This document shows positions 1 to 7,961 of a stretch of 64,000 bases of DNA, in pieces; position 1 is the first letter of the stretch; every line of letters begins with the position of its first letter. This DNA is from Nonomuraea aurantiaca. GTDB taxonomy: Bacteria; Actinomycetota; Actinomycetes; Streptosporangiales; Streptosporangiaceae. The DNA is taken from positions 111,979-175,978 of the forward strand of contig NZ_JAIWNB010000025.1 in NCBI RefSeq assembly GCF_020215705.1. Reading direction: 5' to 3'. Position numbers and translations under genes: made by a program. The notes under the pieces are model-generated. The model had not been told where the DNA came from and ran no database searches. It saw only the letters and a program-made list of their open reading frames with translations.

Positions 1-2453
1 ACCGCGTCGCCTCTGAAGATCACCAGGGCGCGGTCGAGCAGCGGCTCCGCCTCATCCAGGCGGTCCTCTTCGAGATGGATGGCCGCGATGCTCACCAGGA
101 CATGGCCTTCGGCGGCCCTGTCTCCCACGGCTTCGAGCAGCGGGAGCGCCTGCCGGTACCGGTCGAGCGCCGCGTCGAGCTCGCCCCTGACCCGCTCCGA
201 GAGGGCCAGGTTGCGCAGCGCCAGAGCCATGCCGTGCACCTCGCCGATCTGCTCGAAGATGTCGATCGCCTGGATCAGCAGGGGTTGCGCCTCGCCGTAC
301 CGCTGCTGGAAGTTGGCCAGCGTGCTCAGTGAGTACAGCATCGCCCCCTCGCCGCGCGTGTTGGCGGCGCTCCGGCAGGACTCGAGGGCGATCTCGGAGA
401 CGTCGCGCCACTCGTCGTAGTAGCCGTGGATCTCGAAGAGGGTGATGGCGGTCATCGCGATGTTCCAGCACAGCTCGTCGAGGTTGTGCGCCGCCGCCTG
501 CCGTACGGTCGCCAGGAGCGTCGTGCGCTCCTCGTCCAACCAGCCGAGCGGATCGTTCCCGAACAGCGCGTCGGCCAGGGCGTCGTCCCGGGAGTCGCCG
601 GTGTTCTTGCCGCGCAGCAGGGTGAAATGCCCGCCGTAGTAACGCTGGTGTGCCCGGTCGGCCAGGAAGAGGAAGCGCTTGCAGGCACGCTCCACCGCGG
701 CCTGGCGCTGCTCCTGGCTGTCGCTGGCCAGGGCGCTTTCGCCCGCGTACGCACGTACCAGGTCGTGCATGATGTACCGCCGGCCCCTGCGGACCAGCAG
801 TGAGGCGTCGACCAGCTCGTCGAACGCGCCCTCGGCGGCGTTGTCGCCGAGCAGCGCCTCGCCGAGCCAGTGGGTGCTCTGCGGGCTGTCGAGCAGCCCG
901 AGCCGCCGGAACAACGTCTGGGCCTTGCTCGACAGCCCTCGATAGCTGACGTCGAGGCTGGCCCGTACCTCCAGATCACCATGGCTGAGAACGTCCAGCA
1001 TGGTGCGGGAGTCGCTGAGCATGTCCACCAGCGTCTGGACGCTCCACTGCGGGCGTACGGCGAGCCGCGCGCCGGCGATGCGCAACGCGAGCGGCAACCC
1101 GCCGCACTGCTCGGCCAGCGTCCTGACCGAGGCGGGCTCAAGAGCGGCGCGATGAGCGCCGATGTCGTGGGTGAGCAGTTCGACGGCGCCTTCTCCGTCG
1201 AGAACGTCGAGGCGGACCACCCGGTGCTCCGGCAACCCGGTCAGGTGGTGACGACCGGTGATCAGGACGGCGCAGGGCGCACCGCCGGGGAGCAGGTGCC
1301 AGATCTGCTCGAAGGAGCCCGCGTTGTCCAGCAGCAGGAGCATGCGGCTGCCGGCCACGGTGGAGCGGAACAGGGCGCCTCGCTCCTCCAGCAACCGGGG
1401 TATCGACGAGACCCCCAGAGCGCGGAGGAACTGGCTCAGCACGTCGGTCGGTTGCAGTTCACCGCCGCGCAGGTCGATGTAGAGCTGCCCGTCCGGATAG
1501 CCGGGAGACAGCCGGTGCGCCGTCTGGAGCGCCAGCTCGGTCTTGCCCACGCCCGCCCTGCCGACGATGGCGGCGATGGGTAACCCGGTGCCCGCGCCGT
1601 TCGCGTCGAGGAGCGAGCTGATCCGGCGCGTCTCGGCGTCGCGTCCGGACAGCCGCGAGATCATCGGCGGGAGCTGCCTCGGGACCGGCGTCTGGCGCAC
1701 CACCGCGGGCCCGCTGTCGAGCTCCGCGTCCTGGTTGAGTATGGCCAGTTCAAGCCGGCGCAGCTCGTCCCCGGGCACCAGGCCGAGCGTGTCCTGCAGC
1801 ATCACGCGATAGGCGTGGAAGACGTCGAGTGCCTCGGCCTGTCGTCCCGAACGATAGAGCGCGAGCATGAGGAGGCCGTGCAACTGCTCGCGCAGGGGAT
1901 TGTCCTGGACGAGGCCGCGCAGCTCGGCGACCAGCTGCTGATGGCGGCCCTCTTTGAGCTCGAGGTCGATGCACTGCTCGTGGGCGAGCAGACGGCGTTC
2001 CTGTACGCCGTGCGCGATCGTCTGGATCAGGTCGCTGCTGACGTTGGACAGCACGGGCCCACGCCAGAGGGCCAGCGCCGAGCGCAGGGTCCTGGCCGCC
2101 TGGGCGGGCTTCTCCAGTTGCGCCTGCTCGGTCAGCTCGTCGAAGTCGATGAGGTCGAGCTGTCCCCGTCCGACTCTCAGCAGGTAGCCGGGAGGCATGG
2201 TGATGAGGAGGTTGTGCGGCTGGGCGGTGTCGCCGAGCAGCCGGCGCAGGTGGGAGATCCGGATCTGGATCTGGTTGCGGGCGGTTTCTGGGGGCGCCTC
2301 ACCCCATACGGCCTCGATCATCCTTGTGACGGGCACGACCCGGTTGGCGTCGAGCAGCATGATCGCCATGGCGACGCGTTGGAGGCCGCCTCCGAGGTGA
2401 AGCTGCTCCCCGCCCCGTTCGGCCTCCAGCGGTCCGAGAATCCTGAAACGCAT
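1..2453 (-). CDS. Large SARP (AfsR-type) transcriptional regulator, C-terminus beyond window edge
   Basis: This is probably the pathway-level activator of the neighbouring PKS/NRPS cluster. The minus frame is open from the ATG at 2453 to the window edge (about 817 residues). It starts MRFRILGPLEAERGG with an OmpR-type winged helix (DNA contact around IQIRISHLRRLLG, residues 55-75) and continues into a bacterial transcriptional activation domain (about 95-240). A P-loop GRAGVGKTELA (about 300), Walker B MLLLLDNAG and the GLPLALRIAGARL motif mark an NB-ARC ATPase. TPR-like helices follow to the edge. AfsR-size SARPs are usually around 950-1000 residues, so roughly 150 are missing. It diverges from the LuxR gene at 2707. 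The AfsR-type domain order is clear; its targets are inferred from position only. Confidence 0.88.
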   Translation of the reverse strand, partial: MRFRILGPLEAERGGEQLHLGGGLQRVAMAIMLLDANRVVPVTRMIEAVWGEAPPETARNQIQIRISHLRRLLGDTAQPHNLLITMPPGYLLRVGRGQLDLIDFDELTEQAQLEKPAQAARTLRSALALWRGPVLSNVSSDLIQTIAHGVQERRLLAHEQCIDLELKEGRHQQLVAELRGLVQDNPLREQLHGLLMLALYRSGRQAEALDVFHAYRVMLQDTLGLVPGDELRRLELAILNQDAELDSGPAVVRQTPVPRQLPPMISRLSGRDAETRRISSLLDANGAGTGLPIAAIVGRAGVGKTELALQTAHRLSPGYPDGQLYIDLRGGELQPTDVLSQFLRALGVSSIPRLLEERGALFRSTVAGSRMLLLLDNAGSFEQIWHLLPGGAPCAVLITGRHHLTGLPEHRVVRLDVLDGEGAVELLTHDIGAHRAALEPASVRTLAEQCGGLPLALRIAGARLAVRPQWSVQTLVDMLSDSRTMLDVLSHGDLEVRASLDVSYRGLSSKAQTLFRRLGLLDSPQSTHWLGEALLGDNAAEGAFDELVDASLLVRRGRRYIMHDLVRAYAGESALASDSQEQRQAAVERACKRFLFLADRAHQRYYGGHFTLLRGKNTGDSRDDALADALFGNDPLGWLDEERTTLLATVRQAAAHNLDELCWNIAMTAITLFEIHGYYDEWRDVSEIALESCRSAANTRGEGAMLYSLSTLANFQQRYGEAQPLLIQAIDIFEQIGEVHGMALALRNLALSERVRGELDAALDRYRQALPLLEAVGDRAAEGHVLVSIAAIHLEEDRLDEAEPLLDRALVIFRGDA

Positions 2454-2706
2454 GATCTCCTCCGCCGAGGATCATTCCTGGGCAAGATTGCAGATCGCAC
2501 AATACCGCCCATTTTCGGCGATCCTAGCCAAGAACGATCCCCTCGGCCTCGGAGGTGCCCAGCCAGAGCCGGGTCCGGCCGCTCCCCGGTATCGCCCCAG
2601 CCGCCCGCCGGAGTGCGCGCGGCAGCGTTTATATACCGGCGAAAGCGAATCAAAACCGTGCTGAGGTAATCTCAGGCCGAGCTACGCCGACACGACAAGG
2701 GGTGCG
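2454..2706. promoter_or_regulatory. Divergent promoter region between SARP and LuxR regulator genes
   Basis: This 253-base gap must hold the promoters of two divergent regulators. It is more AT-rich than its flanks (GTTTATATACC at about 2629). It contains the short dyad CTGAG-GTAAT-CTCAG at 2661-2675, a plausible operator 32 bases before the LuxR start codon. AAGGGG just before ATG 2707 is a good ribosome binding site. Assigning the dyad to a particular protein would be guesswork. Confidence 0.4.
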
Positions 2707-3459
2707 ATGCATATTACTGCCCGAGCGCCGGCTGAATTGGTAAGCGTATTCGCATTGACCGACGGCACTATTGCCATGCAAGGCGCGGTAGCGGTCGCGG
2801 CGAAGCTGATCGGCCCGGCCGGCTTCGACATCTTCCCGACGTTCGAGGAGTTGGCGGCCGCGACGGAGAGCGGCTCCCCTGGCGTGGTCATCGTCAATCC
2901 CCTCCATTTACAGATGAATCATCCGCTGGAAAAGATTGAATGGCTCTGCAGAACGCAACGCGTTCTCGCCTTCTGCCCGACGCTGGACAATGCCGAGCTG
3001 ATTCTCCTGATCGAACTCGGCGTGCGTGGCCTCATCGACTGGTCGTCACCGGCGAAGGCGTTGCGCGATGCGGTCGACAGCGTGGCCAAAGGAGGGCTCT
3101 ACATGTCACAGGGCCTTCCGGTGGCGACGACCGCACTCCCCGGCGGACCAACCGTGACGCCGCTTCAGACCGACGTCCAAGGACTCACCTCCCGTGAGCT
3201 CGAAGTGCTCAAGGCACTGGCTCACGGCATGACCCACAAAGAGATAGCCAGGCAGCTGGACCTGTCCAAGGCCACGGTCGACACCTATGTTCAGCGAATC
3301 CGCCGCAAACTCGATGTTGGGAACAAGGCCCAGCTGACACTGGCGGCCTACGCGCTCGGGCTCATTCTCCGCGAGGACGTGCCCTCCGGTCTCGACCACG
3401 GCCAGGACACCCCTTCCGACCACATGGGCCGGGGGCTGGTCGTGGGGGGACGATCCTGA
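2707..3459 (+). CDS. LuxR-family DNA-binding response regulator-like protein
   Basis: A 250-residue NarL/LuxR-type regulator, probably cluster-situated. The C-terminal HTH is clear at about 160-220: LTSRELEVLKALAHG, then KEIARQLDLSKATVDTYVQ and RRKLDVGNKAQLTLAAYAL. The N-terminal 130 residues have the length and strand pattern of a receiver domain. However, I do not see the conserved acidic pair near residue 10 or the phospho-accepting Asp context (the region reads PGVVIVNPLHLQM), so it may be an atypical receiver that works without phosphorylation. The start is supported by AAGGGG five bases upstream. It diverges from the SARP gene and converges on the monooxygenase gene with a one-base gap. 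Confidence 0.85.
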   Translation: MHITARAPAELVSVFALTDGTIAMQGAVAVAAKLIGPAGFDIFPTFEELAAATESGSPGVVIVNPLHLQMNHPLEKIEWLCRTQRVLAFCPTLDNAELILLIELGVRGLIDWSSPAKALRDAVDSVAKGGLYMSQGLPVATTALPGGPTVTPLQTDVQGLTSRELEVLKALAHGMTHKEIARQLDLSKATVDTYVQRIRRKLDVGNKAQLTLAAYALGLILREDVPSGLDHGQDTPSDHMGRGLVVGGRS

Positions 3460-3460
3460 C

Positions 3461-4372
3461 CTAAGGCTGGTACGCGGCCTCGACCGTCTGGATGAATTCC
3501 TGCTCCGTGCCGGGCATGGGCGAAGGAGCGGGAACGCACCCCGCGTCACGGAATTCGGCCAGCCGCTCCTGGACCTGCTCCCGTGTCCCGATCAGCGACA
3601 GTTCCCCGGGCTCCGGCTTGCCGTAGGCGTCCAGCACATGCCGGTAGTAAGGCAGCATGCGGTACGAGGCGGTCGTCTTCTCCCACCGGTTGGTCTGCTC
3701 CACCAGGTCGTCGCCGGTGTAGGCGGGGAGAATGGTCAGCACGGTGAAGTCCTCCTCGCGCTTGCCCAAAGCCGTGCACGCTTCGCGGACCACCGGCATG
3801 ACCTGCTCGCGCACATAGCGGGCCGAGCACAGCCAGATCACGATGCCCTGACCGAACTCGACCGCGAGGCGGATCATCTGGGGACGCAAGGCGGCCAGGT
3901 AGATCGGAACCGGCTGGTACGGGTCGGCGTACTGGGAACGCGCTGTGAAGTAGCGTCCCTCCACGCTGGCCGCGCCGGCATTCGTCAGATCCCGGACGAT
4001 GGACAGGTATTCCCGCATCACGGCGATCGGCGGCCCCTGCTTGTAGCCGAGGACGTACTCGTTGATGAACTGGTGGCTGTAGCCCAGACCGAGGATGAAC
4101 CGCCCCCGCGAGAGCTCGGCCAGCGTCGCCGCCGACTGGGCCATGGAGACCGGGTGCCGGGCATAGATCGGCAGCACCGCCGTGCCCACGGTCATGGCCG
4201 GCGCCGCGTTCAGATAGGTCGCGGCCATGAGGGTCGCGTCCCGCTGATCGGGTTGCTGCTCGAGCCAGAGCTGGTCCACGCCCAGCCGCTCGGCGAGCTG
4301 GACGCGCGTTGTCAGCTCCGTGGGGTCGAGGAACCTCGGAGAGATCATCAGTGGGCGCTGGGCAGAGGTCAT
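3461..4372 (-). CDS. Luciferase-like (LLM class) flavin-dependent monooxygenase
   Basis: A 303-residue TIM-barrel flavin- or F420-dependent oxidoreductase of the bacterial luciferase superfamily. Typical blocks are LAERLGVDQLWLEQQ near the N-terminus, GTAVLPIYARHPVSMAQSA at about 75-95 and SRGRFILGLGYSHQF at about 105. This is the last gene of the leftward fkb-type operon, six bases after fkbH, so it is probably co-transcribed with the extender genes. In natural-product clusters such enzymes commonly hydroxylate or oxidise the product or a carrier-bound intermediate. The substrate cannot be read from the sequence. It could also use F420H2 and act as a dehydrogenase or reductase. Confidence 0.85.
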   Translation of the reverse strand: MTSAQRPLMISPRFLDPTELTTRVQLAERLGVDQLWLEQQPDQRDATLMAATYLNAAPAMTVGTAVLPIYARHPVSMAQSAATLAELSRGRFILGLGYSHQFINEYVLGYKQGPPIAVMREYLSIVRDLTNAGAASVEGRYFTARSQYADPYQPVPIYLAALRPQMIRLAVEFGQGIVIWLCSARYVREQVMPVVREACTALGKREEDFTVLTILPAYTGDDLVEQTNRWEKTTASYRMLPYYRHVLDAYGKPEPGELSLIGTREQVQERLAEFRDAGCVPAPSPMPGTEQEFIQTVEAAYQP

Positions 4373-4378
4373 GTGGCC

Positions 4379-5452
4379 TCACATCCTCGTCTGCTCGGGC
4401 GTACCGTCGACGATGACATCGACGTAGGGCGCGGGTTGCTGGACATGTTCGAGATCGGATTCGAGGACCACGTTCGCGCCGTCGCGGCCGACTTCGGTGA
4501 AGCCCGCGAAGGCGTAGGTGATCTGCATGACGCGATTGCGGCCGGTCTCCACGAAATCCGCGCGTAGCCGCGCACCCGCCGCGCGTGCCTCGCTCATCAC
4601 GTGATTGAGCAGGATCGTTCCCACCCCGCGGGACATCGTTCGGCAGGACATGAGCAGCAGGCGCAGATGCCAGTGCCGCGGGCCGCGTTCGACCAGGGCG
4701 AGCCCGATGGTTCCGTAATCACCGAACATGTCTTTGAGGTCGGCGACCAGCAGCAGATGGTCGGCGCTGCCGCGCAGTTCGTCGAGCTCCTCGTAGGAGT
4801 AGGTGCGGCCGGTCGAGTTCAGCTGGTTGGTCCGGACAGTGAGTTCCTCCGCCCGCTGGAGATCGTCCCGGGTGGCGCGGCGGATCACGAACCGCATGCC
4901 CAGATGGGCCAGGAAATCCTCGGGAGTCCCGTGGAAGGTCCGCTCGGACTCCTCCCGCGCGATCTGGCCGCGGAACATCTCCCGCCGGTGCCGAGATTCC
5001 ACGGTGACGAAGCGCGGCGTGAACTCCGGGGTGGCGGCCGCGGCCATCACCTCCGCCGGTGCCAGGCACAGGACGCCGGGATGAACGTGCGCCACCTCGG
5101 CCCGTTCGAACTCCTGGTCGTCGATGAAGGCGAGCGCGCCCGTGGCGATGTTCAGGCTCTTCGCGATGCTCGCGATCGAGGTGGACTTGGCGCTCCAGCC
5201 GATCTGGGGATAGACGAACATCTCTTCCAGCCCCAGCTCACCCAGCTTGGCGAGTACGGTCCGCTCGTCGTTCTTGCTGGCCACGGAGTGGAGTACGCCT
5301 CGGCGGTCAAGCTCGTGGATCAGCTGGACCAGGTCGTCCCGGAGCGAGACGTTCCCGTCCTCCAGCAGTACGCCGTCCCACAGGGTGTCGTCGAGGTCCC
5401 ACACCACACACTTGATCCGGCCCCGGCGTGCGGCGTCGCTGTCAACCGTCAT
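4379..5452 (-). CDS. fkbH: FkbH-like HAD-family glyceryl transferase/phosphatase
   Basis: A 357-residue FkbH homologue. Members take the glyceryl group from 1,3-bisphosphoglycerate, dephosphorylate it and load it on a dedicated ACP, the first step to methoxymalonyl- or hydroxymalonyl-ACP. The HAD motif I is CVVWDLDDTLWDG (residues 14-26) and HSVASKNDE follows at about 55. The C-terminal half has a GNAT-like fold (NQLNSTGRTYS, then LLLMSCRTMSRGVG). The start ATG overlaps the fkbI stop by four bases (ATGA), so the two are translationally coupled. The family assignment is very secure; the exact acyl product follows from the family. Confidence 0.95.
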   Translation of the reverse strand: MTVDSDAARRGRIKCVVWDLDDTLWDGVLLEDGNVSLRDDLVQLIHELDRRGVLHSVASKNDERTVLAKLGELGLEEMFVYPQIGWSAKSTSIASIAKSLNIATGALAFIDDQEFERAEVAHVHPGVLCLAPAEVMAAAATPEFTPRFVTVESRHRREMFRGQIAREESERTFHGTPEDFLAHLGMRFVIRRATRDDLQRAEELTVRTNQLNSTGRTYSYEELDELRGSADHLLLVADLKDMFGDYGTIGLALVERGPRHWHLRLLLMSCRTMSRGVGTILLNHVMSEARAAGARLRADFVETGRNRVMQITYAFAGFTEVGRDGANVVLESDLEHVQQPAPYVDVIVDGTPEQTRM

Positions 5453-6597
5453 GGCATCGCTTTCTGGTAGGCGGCATCGGCGATGGTGATCTGCTGGATC
5501 TCGGAGCTGCCCTCGATGATCTCCATGACCTTCGCGTCGCGGAAATAGCGCGCCACCGGATGGCGAGCGCTGACCCCGTTCGCGCCATGGATCTGCACCG
5601 CCGCCGACGCGTGCCGGGCGGCGGCGGTGGACGCGAAGTACTTCGCGATCCAGGTCGCCATGATCGTCTGTGCGTCGCCGGCGTCCTTGAGCCGGCCGGC
5701 TCGCTCGTACAGAAGCCGGGCCGCGGTGACGTCCGTGACCATGTCGGTGATCTTCGCGCGGATGAGCTGCAGCTCACGCAGCGGCACATCGCGTATCCGG
5801 CGCTGCGAGGTGTAGCCCGCACAGGCGTCCAGGCAGGCCTGCGTGATGCCGACCGAGCCCGCGGCCACGCTGAAACGCCCCAGGTCGAGCGTGCCGGTGA
5901 GGACCATGCCCGCCGCGAAGCTCTCCGGGCCGAGCAGCGCGTCGGTCCCTACCAGGACGTCGCGCAGGGTGACCGTCGCGAGCATGCTCGCCCGTGTCCC
6001 CAGCATGTCGTCGATCGGGGTGATCTCGACTCCGGGCGTCTCGCGGGGGACGAGGAACGCGGTGACCCCGGGGCCGTTGCGGGCGAAGACCAGGAACAAC
6101 CCCGCGCGCCGGCCTCCGGTGATCCAGGTCTTCGTGCCGTTCAGGACCCAGCCACCGCCGGCCCGCCGCGCGCTGGTGGTCATCCGGGTGGCATCGCTGC
6201 CGACCTCAGGCTCGGAGACGCACAACGAGGCGGGAATCCGGCCCGACGCCAGCGACGGCAGCCATTGCCGGCGCTGATCCTCCGTGCCCCAGCGATCGAC
6301 CGCGAACGCGACCATCGTGTGGACGGTGAGCAGGCTGCGCACCGAGGAGCAGCCGCGCCCGATCTCCTCGTGGATGGCGCCGAGAGCGGTGTAGGAGACA
6401 CCGTCGCCGCCGACATCGACGGGCAGGAACGGCGCCCACAGACCGGCCGCCCCGATCGCGTCGAGCAGCGGCTCGGGAACCCGGCCCAGGCGGTCGTACT
6501 CGTCCGCGGTCGCCGCGATGTGGTCCCGCACGAAGCGCCGCGCCGACGCGCGATCTCGCACCTGGTCGAGCGTGCGAGGGGGCGTCGAAGCCGTCAT
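5449..6597 (-). CDS. fkbI: Acyl-ACP dehydrogenase (FkbI-like)
   Basis: A 382-residue acyl-CoA dehydrogenase-fold flavoenzyme. It should carry out one oxidation of the C3 alcohol of glyceryl-ACP in extender formation. Typical blocks are LCVSEPEVGSDATRM (about 130), WVLNGTKTWITGGRRAG (about 150), RFSVAAGSVGITQACLDAC (about 240) and the C-terminal IHGANGVSARHPVARYFRD with EIIEGSSEIQQ. It overlaps fkbJ and fkbH by four bases on either side. With FkbK and FkbJ the order matches known methoxymalonyl-ACP loci. General beta-oxidation is unlikely given the context. Confidence 0.93.
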   Translation of the reverse strand: MTASTPPRTLDQVRDRASARRFVRDHIAATADEYDRLGRVPEPLLDAIGAAGLWAPFLPVDVGGDGVSYTALGAIHEEIGRGCSSVRSLLTVHTMVAFAVDRWGTEDQRRQWLPSLASGRIPASLCVSEPEVGSDATRMTTSARRAGGGWVLNGTKTWITGGRRAGLFLVFARNGPGVTAFLVPRETPGVEITPIDDMLGTRASMLATVTLRDVLVGTDALLGPESFAAGMVLTGTLDLGRFSVAAGSVGITQACLDACAGYTSQRRIRDVPLRELQLIRAKITDMVTDVTAARLLYERAGRLKDAGDAQTIMATWIAKYFASTAAARHASAAVQIHGANGVSARHPVARYFRDAKVMEIIEGSSEIQQITIADAAYQKAMP

Positions 6598-6848
6598 TGC
6601 CCTACGGCGGGCAACGCCTGCCGGTGAACCAGCTCCGCCATGCAGTTCACGGTGCGGAAGTTGTCGAACTTGAGCTCGTCGTTGGGAATGGTCACGCTGA
6701 ACTTCTGCTCGATGTACATCACCAGCTCCATCGCGAACAGCGAGTTGATGAACCCGAGCGAGAAGATGTCGTCGTCGTTGGTGAACGCGGCGTCCGGGAA
6801 GCGTCCGTGTATGAAGTCGTTGATGGTCTCGGCGGTGTAGTCGCCCAT
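6594..6848 (-). CDS. fkbJ: Discrete acyl carrier protein for extender-unit biosynthesis (FkbJ-like)
   Basis: An 84-residue stand-alone ACP starting MGDYTAETINDFIHG. The phosphopantetheine attachment serine is in LGFINSLFAMELV (Ser36), where FINS replaces the usual GxDS; this variation is common in FkbJ-type ACPs. It carries the glyceryl to tartronyl (hydroxymalonyl) intermediates made by FkbH, FkbI and FkbK. The start lies two bases after the fkbK stop and the end overlaps fkbI. The reading frame extends upstream through fkbK, but the ATG at 6848 fits the family length. Confidence 0.93.
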   Translation of the reverse strand: MGDYTAETINDFIHGRFPDAAFTNDDDIFSLGFINSLFAMELVMYIEQKFSVTIPNDELKFDNFRTVNCMAELVHRQALPAVGQ

Positions 6849-6850
6849 GG

Positions 6851-7711
6851 TCAAGCCTCCGCTGTCAACCGGTTGTAGGTGTAGAAGCCCCGTCCCGACT
6901 TGCGTCCGTGCAGTCCGGCGTCCGTCATCTGGGCCAGCAGCGGGCAGGGACGGTATTTGCTGTCCGCGAAGTTCTCGTACAACGTCTGGATGCTGTACAG
7001 GATGGTGTCGACACCGATGAGGTCGGCGGTCTCGAGCGGTCCCATCGGATGGCCGAAGCAGCCGCGGAAGACCTCGTCGACCTGATCGGCCGTGGCGGTG
7101 CCCTCGTACACGAGATAGGCGGCCTCGTTGACGGTCAGCATCAGGACGCGATTGGAGACGAACCCGCACGCGTCCTTCACCTGAATGGGCTGCTTGCCCA
7201 TCTCCTTCAGCAGTGTCCGGACGCGATCGAGGGTCTCCGGCGAGGTGTGGTAGCCGGGGATGAGCTCGACCACCGACTTCAGCGGCACCGGGTTCATGAA
7301 GTGCACACCGGCCATCTGGGCCGGCCGTCGCGTGACACTCGCCAGCTTCGTGATCGGAATCGCCGAGGTGTTCGCCACGAAAAGAGTGTCCGGCGCACAG
7401 ATCTCGTCGAGCCGCCGGTAGACGTCGCGCTTGAGCTCGAAATTCTCGGTGATGTTCTCCACCACGATTTCCGCCGTGGCCAGCTCGCCCAGGTCGGCGG
7501 TCAGGGTGATGGCATTCATCATGGCGGAGACGTCGAGCCGGGGGCCGCCGAACATTTGGCTCATCCGGAAATTCCGGGCGAGCAGACCGCGGCCTTTCTC
7601 CAGAGTGTCGGCGCTTCGATCCATGACCACGACCCGGTGCCCCGCCTGCGCCAGATTCTGTGCCACACCGACGCCCATGACACCCATGCCGACAACGCCC
7701 ATCAAAGCCAT
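6851..7711 (-). CDS. fkbK: 3-hydroxyacyl-CoA/ACP dehydrogenase (FkbK-like)
   Basis: A 286-residue NAD-dependent dehydrogenase of the 3-hydroxybutyryl-CoA dehydrogenase family. The Rossmann loop is GVVGMGVMGVGVAQNLAQ (residues 5-22). VENITENFELKR (about 100), MAGVHFMNPVPLKSVVEL (about 140) and DACGFVSNRVL (about 185) are family signatures. It is the first gene of the leftward operon and should do the second oxidation step towards hydroxymalonyl-ACP. No fkbG methyltransferase lies next to it or elsewhere in the window. Confidence 0.93.
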   Translation of the reverse strand: MALMGVVGMGVMGVGVAQNLAQAGHRVVVMDRSADTLEKGRGLLARNFRMSQMFGGPRLDVSAMMNAITLTADLGELATAEIVVENITENFELKRDVYRRLDEICAPDTLFVANTSAIPITKLASVTRRPAQMAGVHFMNPVPLKSVVELIPGYHTSPETLDRVRTLLKEMGKQPIQVKDACGFVSNRVLMLTVNEAAYLVYEGTATADQVDEVFRGCFGHPMGPLETADLIGVDTILYSIQTLYENFADSKYRPCPLLAQMTDAGLHGRKSGRGFYTYNRLTAEA

Positions 7712-7961
7712 GGCCCCTCCATCCTGCTGATGTCGAGGAATTCTTGGTCGGCGCGCACGCTCGTGTCAACGGGCGAAAACGGCCTGCGCTGCTGGCAGTT
7801 CACGGTTGGCAGCATGCTGACAGCGCGTATCGGCTGGACCGCCCGAGACGCCGCGGGACACCATTGCCCGAGCGTGGGCCATGGCCGACGAAGGGTAAAA
7901 GGCGCTTCGCACGGGGTGATATGGCCGATGTGGTCTGACCGTGACGGGCAGAGGGAGCCTG
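7712..7961. promoter_or_regulatory. Divergent promoter region, extender operon / PKS1-PKS2 operon
   Basis: This 250-base non-coding gap must drive the fkbK-led operon leftward and PKS1 rightward. The hexamer TGGCAG occurs twice 14 bases apart near 7793-7812, followed by TGACAGC. SARP sites are often direct repeats, but this spacing is not the classic 11 bases, so I only note it. GAGGGAG at about 7951 is the ribosome binding site for ATG 7962. Confidence 0.4.

Noticed and set aside
1815..2669. Long plus-strand frame opposite the SARP gene
   Set aside because: The minus frame carries clear SARP, BTAD and NB-ARC motifs; the plus frame is a shadow caused by high GC at codon third positions.
7793..7825. 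SARP heptamer direct repeats before PKS1
   Set aside because: TGGCAG repeats are spaced 14 bases apart, not the usual 11 or 22, and have only two clear copies.
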